A stretch of DNA of 64,000 nt from Armillaria gallica (taxonomy: Eukaryota; Basidiomycota; Agaricomycetes; Agaricales; Physalacriaceae), in NCBI GenBank assembly GCA_037576215.1, contig JBANDB010000004.1, positions 5,332,001 to 5,396,000 of the forward strand. Reading direction: 5' to 3'. Under the pieces are notes generated by a model. It saw nothing but the letters and a program-made list of their open reading frames with translations, was not told the origin of the DNA and ran no database searches. Numbering within the stretch: the stretch's first letter is position 1; every line of letters begins with the position of its first letter. The position numbers and the translations under genes are program-made. Positions 11,497 through 22,577 of this stretch are shown here, piece after piece.

Positions 11497-13177
11497 ATGC
11501 AATCTACTCTGGAGGAGATCCTAGTCAAACATGACTGGATTATGACCTTCACGCATTCACCCGATATCCTCTCGCTTTTGCGTACCAACGACTCGCCATC
11601 ACCCTTACAATCTGCTCAGCTGCGGGCGTCTTCCGAAGGACTGAAGAAGGCTCTCGCTGAGCTACAGAGCGACCTTGACTTGCTCCATAATGCTATCGCA
11701 GTGCTGCAGAGTCAAAAGTCGCGTCTTCAGTCATTCGAAGATGACTATGAAGTAGCATTGTCTCCGATACATCACATACCTCCGGAGATCACAATGGAGA
11801 TTCTACGGTGCAGGGCAAAACGACAATCTCGGTGACCGCTACTTAGGACGGCGCATTTCAGGATTCAATGTCTTCTCCATCCAGGAGGGGCCTTGGCATC
11901 TTGGTCAAGTGTGCAGCTCATGGCGAAACACTCTTGAAACACTTTGCCCGGAGCTATGGGCCACCGTGACAGTGGAGATTCCATTATCCCACCACCCCCC
12001 CATGGAAGTTGTGGAAATGCTCTGCGTCGTCCTTGGACGCTCCCGTAATCACCCTCTTGATTTCTATTTCAAATATTATGGTCCTGACTGGTATGAGAGA
12101 GAAACCCAAGCAATGGAGCGATGTTTTGATCTTATGGTCACCCATTCAAAACGATGGAGAGCTGTCGAACTGAGATTTCCCCCTTATCTTATTCTGCGAC
12201 TCTCTCACATCCGCGGAAAGATCGATTCGCTCAGAGACGGGTACCTCTATTGCTGTTATGACCCTCAGCCCGGAGACATCCACGCCTTTGAAGTGGCCCC
12301 CAAACTCGAAACGCTGCATCTGAAAGACATGCATCCAGAAGCCAACATCCGTTTCCCAGTCACCAGTCTTATGTCCTTCTCCGATGCAAGGCCATTCGCT
12401 GGAGACCGGCTGACCCTCGAATACATCGATGTTGTGAAATCAGCTCCAAAGCTTCGCTCATTTTCGTACAACGATTACAGTGATAGCTTGACGTCCGTCC
12501 CGTTTCCTACTCCCTGTGTCATGTCAAGAACGCTTCAAGAACTCTCGGCATCTTCACCAAACTTTATGCACAGTGTGATACTACCGTTGCTGAAGGACGT
12601 CACGCTAACAACCACGTACGACCTGGAGGAAGGAGAAGGTGTAATACAATGCCCCATGGGTGCGCTGGGTGCACTGCACGAAATGGTTTTACAGTCGCGA
12701 TGTTCCCTCACACGACTGTGCCTCGTCGATGTCGTCTTGACCGATAGCCTTGTGAACGTCTTACAGATCTTGTCTGGACTGCAAAAATTTGGCATCGAAT
12801 TCTACAAGTGGGAAGATGAACATGACTCTGTTATGAGGCTTCTTGTAACACGATTGAGCGAGGTGGATCTGATAGACGGTTCAGTTCATCATTCCGTGAT
12901 CCCGTCCCTGCAAAGCCTCGGTGTTCGCCTCTGTGGTCTCCGGTACAGTCACGTCTCTTTCGTTGATTCCGCCTTTGTGAACATGGTTGCTTCCCGGTTA
13001 CGTCGTCCGTCCGAGCCGCACCTTACAAAACTGACGCTATGGGTGATGGGATGGGGATGGACTTATGGTTTTAATAGGGAGGATGAAAATATCCTGTCGA
13101 GTTTCGAAGATGAGGGACTTGTGCTAGATTTTAGCCTAGATGATGGAGACACAGAGACTGACTCCGACTCTCAATGA
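11497..13177 (+). pseudogene. F-box-like protein, copy 2, single frameshift
   Basis: The start (MQSTLEEILVKHDW) lies 7 nt after a 5'-UTR intron (11433-11490). The coiled-coil region and F-box start (HHIPPEITMEIL) are intact. A one-base indel lies between about 11800 and 11845: the first frame stops at 11833-11835, while the other frame continues 'NDNLGDRYLGRRISGFNVF' and then runs open to 13177 with 'PWHLGQVCSSWRN', the LRR-like body and an acidic end (DTETDSDSQ). With one base corrected it would be a full-length member of roughly 560 residues. It could be a recent pseudogene or a sequencing error, since only one base is at issue. The 3' part is most like copy 1. Confidence 0.75.
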
Positions 13178-14220
13178 TACGATGGGTTCCACCACAGTTT
13201 ATCGTCCGGGTGCCAAATCCTGCGCTTCTTACTCAAACTGCTTTCCTGCTTCAACCCGATATCTGGCTAGATGGAACCGTATATGGCAGAAGGTATGAGT
13301 GTAATTTGTGTGTAACGCATGGCTTGAATTTCAAAGCTGTGGTATTGTCATCCCGGTCGGTCTGTGACTGTCTTGTTTTCTTAACGTCTATATGTCTAAG
13401 TACCGGATACAGAAACTGGAAGGAATTTGTGCATTAATTCTCTAAAACGCCCCATACTTCCGATTCTAGTCGAGTGTCGCGGCATCGAGTAGATGTATAT
13501 TCTTATTGGATCCGTGCAGCTGTCGTCGTCTCTGAGATCCATCGCAGCTGCTGTGATGGAAATCAATGCTCCATATAGCAGGATCTGATTTGGGATGCGT
13601 TATTATGATTGCGGGAAGTTAAACGGCTCGCGACAAGCATGTTCGCAATGAGGACGCCACTTTTGAGCGCATGGTGATCTCGAATGTGAAGGTTAAAACT
13701 TAAGTATTGTACGTATGCTTATCCTATGACTCCGAAAATGCCCTGTCTTGTCATCAAATCCTGGGCGCTGACTTGCCGCTAGTTCATGGCAGGAACAGCA
13801 GGATGGTTCCATCATGTCGCAGCGACCGAGACCTACTTGATCAAGCTAGCTAATAATGGTAGTGCTGTTCTCAGAGTACCTCGTGTCCAGGACGCGGTGA
13901 CACCCTGTTCTCGTTGCTGTACCCATCTGAGTCCCACCTTGAAATTCGGGATCTTTTCATACGAAAATATTCCATTGCTGCACGTGGACTTCGAGCAGCA
14001 AACAGCTTGGGCGCTTCAAGTTGTACATTGATACACATCATATCGTTGTACGGATTCAGGATCTGCCTCTGCACATCGCTAGAAGAATCTCTACTTTCAG
14101 ATTATCGTATAAGAGATAAGTAAGATACACGTGTTAAAGGTACCAACTCAAACTCAATGTTGCCAATACGAAGATGATACATGGAGAGCCGAAGCAAAAT
14201 GTCAACAGTGACAGAAACAT
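13178..14220. other. Intergenic, no gene recognised
   Basis: Downstream flank of F-box copy 2. Short frames only; no splice-supported exons, repeats or RNA genes that I can support. Confidence 0.4.
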
Positions 14221-14954
14221 TCAGCGAATCATCGATGAAAATATAGGATGGTCTCGCAAATATGTCGGACCCACGTAGTCCAATCTGACCGGCATCTCTC
14301 CATGTCCAAATTGATGTGGGTGAAGTGCAGAACTCCTCATACCACGACCCGCATATCTACCAAGCTCGAGCAAGTCATCACCGGTCTCCTTGCGGTTGTT
14401 CAGATTCCTCACATGAAACTTTTCCCCGGCAAGATCAGGCTGACGGACAAGATATATTTCGATGGTGTTTATACATTCCATAGCGGCCTGGCAGTTTTTG
14501 TGGAGCGCGTGTATCAACTGAGGTATGTCATCCAGAAGATCAACCCGCATGGATGATGACCAAGGAAGCCATTTCAGGTACGGATAATAGATTCGAGGCC
14601 ATATGACCCTCGATGATCATAATGATCGTGTCGAGAAGGGGGAAACATCCCTCGCAAGCTGAGCATGCAATCGCATCGAGTTGTAGTTCTCAGCAAAGTA
14701 AGAGGGATCTCGGAAAGAGTCGTGATTTACGATGTATGCGAAGCAGTCCAAGTGAGGACCGGAGTAAGCAAATCAATAGCAAAGTCACGGAGGGGCTCAA
14801 GGATCGAAAGCGTGGTTTCCTCGGGGGCGCAAATGGCGGTTTGAATCATCAAGTACTGGACAGAATGAAAGAACGACGTCTCCATGTTGGCGAGAGCCTG
14901 AAGTTCATTTTGCATAGAAGTTAAGGGATCCTTAGATGTTTCCTGAGCAGACAT
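14221..14954 (-). pseudogene. Unrecognised protein-coding remnant
   Basis: Two minus-strand frames look like real protein: 14954 to 14727 (MSAQETSKDPLTSMQNELQA... then helical sequence) and 14550 to 14221 (MRVDLLDDIPQLIHALHKN...). Between them a third frame gives 'CFPLLDTIIMIIEGHMA', joined to the last segment only by changing frame ('YPYLKWLPWSSS'). A candidate intron (GTAAAT... GAG) after the first segment does not restore phase. I read this as a decayed multi-exon gene of helical character. I do not recognise the family and no paralogue occurs in the window. Confidence 0.35.
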
Positions 14955-16031
14955 CGGATGTTAGTATCGAGTGCGATATGAAAACGAAGTGATACCCCAC
15001 CTCAGCACAATCCCGAGAGGTTAGTGGGCTGTAGCGAGGACAAGAGATCGTCAGCAGCTCCGAGTCTGTTCTCCTGTAAGGAAATTAGTTCGGTAATCGA
15101 GTACCAGAACTCCACTCCCCATGAAAGATGAAGACGTGATGCCGGGTGAAGCAATCGAATTGCAGCGTGCAAAACGAGCAACAAAACAAGACTTTAAATA
15201 CCTTGTGGGCTCGGCCACGGTTCCTTATTGGGACCTCTGCCGGTACCAATACCTTGATCACGCAAAATGCCGATCGCGGCCCCCCTTTCACCTCCCTCGA
15301 CGCTTCGCCGCATTCACGAGTCGTCCCACGGAACCGGTCGTCCTTCTCGCTAATGATCGTCACACCAGAATGACGACGAGCACTCTTTGACTCCCACCGC
15401 TGCTGTCTCTTCTGAATCGTCGAACGGTTGTTTCAAGCCAAACCTAGGTGGATCCGGAAAGAAGAAGCAGGCTCGTCCCGTGGCTATGCCTTCGAAAGTC
15501 AAGGCCCCTTAAATTTCGGAGTGAATCTGTCAAACATCTATACAGGTGTGTTATTGGTCCCTTGTGGCCCTTCCGTTGGCTTGTCTTTTGCTTCGCACAC
15601 TGGACGCTTTATCTCGTCGACTGGCCTGAGAAGCTGGACCTGTCTGTTCTGTTTGATACTGAATGATTTTATCCTGACGTCTTCGAAATATATACAATGT
15701 GGTTTGAATTTTATCTAGTGATTCAAGGCAGGAAATCTTCATCTGGCTTTGTGTCTGACTCTCGTATATCTCAGTCAAAGTACTACTGGCCCCGCGATGC
15801 AGGCGATTGTTGCTGCCTTCTTGTAAAGCGAGGCTGGCTGGATTACGTTTCATGTACATCCCCGCGTCAGCGTGGCCTGAAGCTAGTTTCTTCTTTATCT
15901 TTCTTCCATTCCTGTCTCGCTGCAAACAACTCATCCTTTTCTGTTTCTCTCGTCGAACTAACCATTCAATCAATCAGTGAAACGAATTGTCCTGACTCTC
16001 CCCAGGTACAAAAACCCAACACTTTTGGTTT
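14955..16031. other. Intergenic, no gene recognised
   Basis: Overlapping short frames only. The last few hundred bases, pyrimidine-rich around 15890-15960, form the upstream region of F-box copy 3, whose leader intron begins at 16032. Confidence 0.4.
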
Positions 16032-16097
16032 GTACGTGTCTTTAGGACGGTGATGCTAGTCATCTGTTGTTGACTGGGATCTGGATTTCAGGCGATA

Positions 16098-17791
16098 ATG
16101 CAGTCTACCCGTCACACTGGAGGAGATCATGGCCAGACATGACTGGATATCAACATTCACCCATCCACCCGGTGTTGTCTCCCCTCTGCTTACCAACGAC
16201 GTGCCATCGCCTCTACAATCTGCTCGGTTGAAGACAACTTTACAGGGTCTGAAAACGACTCTCGTTGAAATACAGAGCGACCTTGAATTGCTCTATAATG
16301 TTGCCGCGTCGGTGGAGGCTCGAGTGTCACGTCTACAATCACTCAAACAAGACTACGAGACAGCATTGTCTCCAATATGTCGTATTCCCTCGGAGATCGC
16401 GATGGAGATCCTGCGTCTCTCGTGGAAAGATGTCGAATTAAAAGGTATATCGGGGAGACGTCCTTCCGGATTCAACGTGTTTACAATCTCAGAGGGGCCA
16501 TGGCATCTTGGCCAAGTGTGCAGCTCGTGGCGAAATGTCATTGAAACGCTTTGTCCGGAGCTATGGGCTTCCATGACAGTAGCGAGACCATCCCGCGCCA
16601 AGTCTAAAGCATATTTGAAAGCTGACGCTGCAGTGGAAATGGTCAGCGTCGTCCTTGACCGCTCTCGTAATCATCCACTCGATTTCCATTTCGATGACCA
16701 TGGTCTCTACTGGAAGGTGGAAGACGGGAAGACTCAAGTAGCGGAGCGATGTTTTTATATCATGGTTGCTCATTCAAAACGATGGAGAGCAGTCAAAATG
16801 ACGCTCGATGGATCCCTTCTTTCACGACTCTCTCTCATCCGCGGAAAGACCGATTTGCTTCGAGACGTTTGTCTTAAGTGTTGTCGCAACCCCCCGTCTA
16901 GAGACATCCGCGCCTTCGAGATTGCTCCCAAGCTCGAAAACCTTCATCTGAAAGGCATGCACCCAGAAGCTAGCATCTGTTTCCCAATCACCAGTCTCGT
17001 ATCTTTCTCCGATGCAAGGCCATTTGCCGGAGACCGGCTAACCTTCAAATACCTCGACATCGTAAAATCAGCTCCAAAGCTCCTCTCATTCTCATACAAT
17101 GATTACGAGTATGCCCCGATATCCACCCCGTTTTCTACCCCCCGCGTCATATCCACATCGGTCGAAAAGCTTTCGATGGCTTCGCCAACCTTTATGCGCA
17201 GCCTGGTGCTACCTTCGCTGGAGGATCTCACGCTAACCACTGAACGGGACCTAGGAATTAGAGAACCTGACCATGTGGTGCGTTGCCCTGTGGGTGCGTT
17301 GGATGCACTCCACGAGATGCTTCTGAAATCCCAATGTTCCCTAACGTGATTACACCTTGTCGATATTGTCTTGAACGACAACCTTGCGAATCTCATACGG
17401 ACCATGCCTGGCTTGAAGGAATTGGTCGTTGAATACAATGAGTGGGTGGACGATTATGATCCCCTTATGCAGTCTCTTGTGGCGCAATTGGGCGAAGTCA
17501 ATCTAGTAGACGGGTTGCCTCAGCATTCCATGGTCCCGTCTCTGCAAACAATTGGTGTTCGTCTAAATGCTCTCCGGTACACTCACGTCGTTTTTTCTCA
17601 ATTCCGCATTTGTCGACATGGTTGCTTCGCGACTACGTCGCCCGTCCAACGTGCCATATCTCATGAAGCTCCAACTATCAGTGATGGGGCGTGGATGGAG
17701 CTATGCTCTTGACGAGGCTGCCTTGAACAGATTGAAAGATGAGGGACTGGAGCTTGAGCTTGACTTGAGGCTGGGAGGAGTCAGACTCTGA
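16098..17791 (+). pseudogene. F-box-like protein, copy 3, several disabling lesions
   Basis: The ancestral ATG at 16098 follows a 60-nt leader intron (16032-16091). After four codons (MQST) a 7-nt insertion (GTCACAC, 16111-16117) breaks the frame. The family frame resumes at MARHDW (16129) and runs through the coiled coil, F-box start (RIPSEIAMEIL) and PWHLGQVCSSWRN. An in-frame TGA at 17347-17349 replaces an arginine CGA seen in copy 4. The same frame continues to about 17590, where a T-run indel shifts it before 'NSAFVDMVASRLRR' (17600-17791). With three independent lesions this is a pseudogene. Confidence 0.85.
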
Positions 17792-18472
17792 CTCGGATAA
17801 CTTTGACAAGAAAATTGGAAAACTAGAAGCAAATTGAAGACTAAATTTATCAGCCACCTCCGCTGATACAGCTTAGAAGCATAAGGGTAGACTAGTGATC
17901 TACCTAGTAGCATGATGTAAAATACATCATAGGAAAAACGTTGGAAAGATGTCAAGTATATCGGTATGTTGGGTTTTCCGAGGAAATGGATGAATGCTCC
18001 GCAATACTCGGCTTGTATTCAACCCAATCCTCCTGGAGATGAATGTTGAGGCGGTCGGTGACCGGTGACCGGTGAAGCGCGACACGTGATTCTCTTGCCT
18101 CAATACCGCCATCACTACCGAGTCGACTCTTGAAAAACTCCTCCTCCTTGAATCGTGTCAACCAGCAATATTTGGGATTCCCTTCTTTCGAGGCACCTCC
18201 TAGGGAAATACACGGAAGCTCAGGAGTGCACAGGCAAAGACTCGATTCTCAGACACGACTTCCCGAGTGAGTATAACACTGCCTGAAGAAGAGATACTGG
18301 GTGAGCTGGGGTGTATTTGCTCCATGACGGCCTCAAGAATCTAACTTTATGTGGAAAGTACAATAGGGCGGATTCCTGTCTGGGTCCAAGTGGGATAGCT
18401 CAATATATACGTGCTCGGCTTCTCGCGTTGATTACCTGCATCGACGTATTTTTCGATTCGACGAATTTTTCC
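17792..18472. other. Intergenic upstream of membrane-family member A
   Basis: No coding sequence recognised. A short tandem GGTGACCGGTGACC lies near 18056-18072. The 3' end presumably contains the leader of the next gene. Confidence 0.4.
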
Positions 18473-19730
18473 ATGACTCTCAACAACATCAAGCCTGGAG
18501 AATCTTCTCTTCCACCAAACGCTTTCGCTAGCCCTGCGCTTGATTCGCTCTCCAAGGCTACTGGTACACTCTCCCACTGGGCCGACTTCTATCAATTACC
18601 TGTCGCGAACGATATCACGATCGGCACAAAATGGATCGATACCCTATGGGAAGTCCTCCACTGTACAACTCCTGCTTCGTATCATGCTTCCGGCGCCTTT
18701 GCCTTTGCATCTAGGAGTTTAGGTTATAAGTTCACGGAGAATTTTAAGGACCACGGCCTCCTCATCTGGTTGTGAGCCAGAAAATGAAGTTTCCTTCTGT
18801 GTCTGACTGAACTGATCCACTTGAAGATTCATCAGGCCACATGTTCGAACGAAAACGCTCTACGCCATCTACGACATCCTTGAATACTATGGTCACCTTG
18901 AAATCGTCTGTCCTGGGTTTATAAATGAGATTCTCCAAGAAATCAAAGACGGAAACTCGGATAACATGTCCTATAGTGTCAGTCTTCGTCATCGATGTAA
19001 AATTGCCGCTCCACAGTTAGAGCACGAGACGTGGATGTTGGAAGAGGTGCTCATTAGACAACACAAAGTCAGTCCAAGGCTATTCTTTCAACCATGCGAA
19101 ACTCATACCTCCCCATCACTCAGGACCTCGGTACTCACAACGTCCCCAGATATTTTGAATATCTCTTCTGGGGCGCGGGAGTTCTGGCTTCTGTGTGTAC
19201 ACTTTGGCTGTTGGCCTTGGTTTTATCCGGTACAGAATCCGATCCTGCATTCATGATCTTTGTAATCTGCGTCGGGCCGCCCATCTACTCGATAGGAATA
19301 ATGGGTATGTCTTTTCTAATGTACTAACTGGTCGCGACTCATCTTGCTCAGCACCAAAGTATTCGCGAGCGCTTCGGCTTGCCCATGACGCCGACGTCTT
19401 GAACACCAACGCATTCCAACTCATTTGGGCAGTGAGAGACATGACAGCGTTGCTGACTCGCATAGCTGAGACCGAAGGTTCGTCGCTGTGCGATGTGTCG
19501 CACGCGGAGCGTTTCCTAGAGGCTTTCCGAGCTTCGGTATGTCATTTTTCCTGTTGTGTCCTTCCGTCGTTCGTTTGACCAAATATCTTATCCAGTTTCT
19601 GGGAGGACGTGAAGAGTTGTCTGAACTTCGGTTGTGGCTGCAGGAGTTACCTAATTGGACTGACAAAAACTTTGCCGCGCACCATTGGAACGACCATGAC
19701 GTTGCATCACCCGACAATGATGTGCCCTGA
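18473..19730 (+). CDS. Unrecognised membrane protein family, member A
   Basis: Five exons (18473-18771, 18836-19067, 19124-19304, 19352-19536, 19596-19730) join in phase through standard introns (47-64 nt) to a 343-residue protein. Exon 1 contains 'LPVANDITIGTKWIDTLWEVL', of which 'NDITIGTxW' recurs in member B. Exon 3 encodes two hydrophobic segments (GAGVLASVCTLWLLALVL and FMIFVICVGPPIYSIGIMG), so two membrane spans are likely. Exons 4-5 are helical and charged. Exon 4 is exactly 185 nt in all three members and exon 5 is 135 nt in A and C. I recognise no known domain; function unknown. It sits between F-box-like copies 3 and 4. Exon structure rests on phase continuity and on matching organisation in B and C. 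Confidence 0.7.
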
Positions 19731-20699
19731 ACCTACTATATCGCTTACCAGGCACCGTCGACTCTCCCTCAAAGCAGATTTCCTCGTATTTCTCGACTCT
19801 CAAGTACCGCAGTGACAAGTATCTATCAGAAGGCCTTTGGGACAGATTCGCGGCGACGATAGGGACCTCCAGATGACACCATCGCAGCAGAATGTGTATC
19901 AACAACACACCACCGCAAAAATGGAAACCAATACTACTGATCATGTTCCTGTGTCTACAGCGTCGGGAGAAGCCCAGTGATTCTCCTTCAGGAACGGAGG
20001 TTTTCGCGTGAAAGATGGATGTTCGTGCTGCTATTCTTCTTTGCACGTCATGCCGTTTCGAATTTTTTACTTCTCTGTTTCTCTTCACCCTGATCCGAAG
20101 CGCTGGACTATGTAGGTTTATGTACGGATGTATGGCCATGATCTCAGTTCAATTTTATCGGAAATTGACATTGAGAATCCCACGACAGGTAGACGCCGAA
20201 GCCAGTGAATAATCTATCATCGCTTAATCTGGCTCCAGTCTGTAAAGTCAGCGGTCACACTGTCACCCCCTCCGTGAAACACAACATTCGGAGATGATAC
20301 GGGAGAGCCGGGGAGACGCTGTTTCTAAATGTTAGAACTGTATTAACGCAAAGACCTACCAAAAGTACTGGTATTTGCAAGCCCTTCCGCTGGGACTAGA
20401 TAACGGTCGGATGTCTCGTCCCCTTGTCCACGGTGTAACATTGAATCATTATTATTGTGGCATGCGATAGAGCCGTTGTTGATGTTACGTTCATTGCCAT
20501 ACGAGATGGGGTGAAATTTCGAGGAAAGATACTATAGTCTTGCTAAAGAGAAGCGAGCCGAGCAATGATGTCAGCTGCAAATAGCCGGTGTATAGCAAGG
20601 ACGTACTTTATAGAATCAAGGCATTGTCTTTTCAATAGAATGTCCTACTGAACAGGCTAAAGTTGAATATTTCAAGATCGCGAATCCTGAAACTTAGTT
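19731..20699. other. Intergenic, no gene recognised
   Basis: Short frames only. It separates membrane-family member A from F-box copy 4 and ends at copy 3 of the dispersed 22-nt motif. Confidence 0.4.
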
Positions 20700-20721
20700 T
20701 GACGCGTCTGTGGCGTGGGAA
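20700..20721 (+). repeat. Dispersed 22-nt motif, copy 3
   Basis: Identical to the copies at 5088 and 9768 over 22 nt. It lies 120 nt upstream of the leader intron and about 180 nt upstream of the start codon of F-box copy 4, a promoter-like position. Confidence 0.7.
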
Positions 20722-20899
20722 GTTGGAACACTCCGTAACCAGCATCTGCCCTTACCGCGACGACAGATTTATCGTCTTCCGTTTGGCTATCCCACCGGCA
20801 TAACAAATCGTCTTGACTCCCCAGATACCACGACACATTTGTACGTGCTTTTACTGCAGTGATGCTAATAGTTGACTGGGATTCCAATTTCAGGTTGTA

Positions 20900-22577
20900 A
20901 TGCAATCTACCCTGGAGGAGATCCTGGTCAGATACGACTGGATATCAACCTTCACTCATCCATCTGATATCCTTGCGCTATTACGCACCAACGTTGCACC
21001 ATCCCCTCCACAATCTGCTAGGCTGAAGACGTCTTATAAGGGTCTGAAGACAACTCTCGCTGAGCTACAAAGCGACCTTGATTTGCTCCATAATGTTACT
21101 GCGTCGCTGCAGACCCGAATGACGCGTCTAATGTCACTCAAAAACGACTATGAGACAGCATTGTCCCCAATACGTCGTATTCCTTCGGAGATCACGATGG
21201 AGATCCTATGCCGCTCGTGGAAAGATTCCCAATTCAGTGACGTATCCCTGGGGAGACGTCCTGCCGGATTCAATGTGTTCAGAATCCAAGAGGGACCGTG
21301 GCATCTTGGTCAAGTGTGCAGCTCGTGGCGGAATGTTATTGAAACACTTTGCCCGGAGCTATGGGCGACTATGATGATGAACTTGAGGATTTCGTTCCCC
21401 TACGAGCGTTTGTTAGGCAACCTGGTGGAAATACTCCAGATCGTCCTCGAACGCTCCCGTAACCATCCCCTCAGTTTTTCTTTTCGTTTCCATGGCACTG
21501 AGGTGGAAGAAAGCGACATTCCAGAAATAGTGCAATGTTTCGATACCATGATCACTCATTCAAAACGATGGAAAGCCGTCAACCTAACAATTCCCCCTGA
21601 CTTTATTCCCCGACTCTCTCTCATTCGTGGAAAGATTGATTGGCTGACAAAGATGTACCTCTGTTGTCCTTACGACCTTCAGCATGGAGACATCCATGCA
21701 TTTGAGATTGCTCCCGCACTCGAACAACTGCATCTAAAAGGCATACACCAAGCGACCAACATTCACTTCCCAACATCCAATATTGTATCTTTCTCTGATG
21801 CAAGATCGTTTGCTGGAAATCGGCTGACTCCCGAGTATCTTCGCATCATTAAATCATCTCCAAAACTTCGTTCATTTTCATACAACGACTATGGCTTTCA
21901 AAGCCTGAATATCCCTCCTTTTGTCCACCCTCCCGTCAATCTCCATCAGTCGAAGAGCTTTCGGCGTCTTCGCCGAACTTTATGTGCAGCCTTGTACTGC
22001 CATCGTTAAAGGACGTCACGCTGTCGACCAATGCTCATGAGAAAGACATGGAAGAAGAAGTGGTGAGTTGCCCTGTCGGTGCACTTGGTGCACTCCATGA
22101 GATGCTTTTGCGGTCGCGATGTTCCCTAGCACGATTATGCCTCATTGATGCAGTCTTGGACGACAACCTCACGAACATCATACGGCTCATGCCTGTTTGC
22201 AGGAATTCATGATTACCTTTAACGAGTGGGTCGATGACTATGATCCCATTATACAGTCTCTTGTGGCACAATTGAGCGAGGTCAGTCTCGTAGACGGGTC
22301 ACCTCAGCATTCCGTGGTCCCGTCCCTGCAATCAATCTATGTCTACCTGTTCAATGTCCGGTACAGTCATGTCTCTTTCATGAATTCCGCATTCGTAGAC
22401 ATGGTTGCCTCGCGATTGCGGCGACCGTCCGATGTGCCCCGCCTCACAGAGTTCTATCTACATATGTCGGGGCTGGGAGGGAGCTTTGATCTTGATGAGG
22501 AGGCAGAGAGTGTCTTGGCGAGCTTGAGAGACGAGGGACTTCGGCTTGATTATTATATACGCATGGATGAAGGGTAG
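20900..22577 (+). pseudogene. F-box-like protein, copy 4, two frameshifts
   Basis: The start codon at 20900 lies 6 nt after a 53-nt leader intron (20841-20893). The N-terminal coiled coil, F-box start (RRIPSEITMEIL), 'LGRRPAGFNVF' and PWHLGQVCSSWRN are intact up to about residue 345. A one-base deletion near 21945 (35 nt where copy 7 has 36) moves the frame; coding continues from 'SLVLPSLKDVTLS'. A second one-base loss near 22193 (ATGCCTGTTTGCAG against ATGCCTAGTTTGCAA in copy 7) moves it again to 'FNEWVDDYDPIIQSLV' and on to 22577. Corrected, it would be full length. Pseudogene, unless these single-base gaps are assembly errors. Confidence 0.78.
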
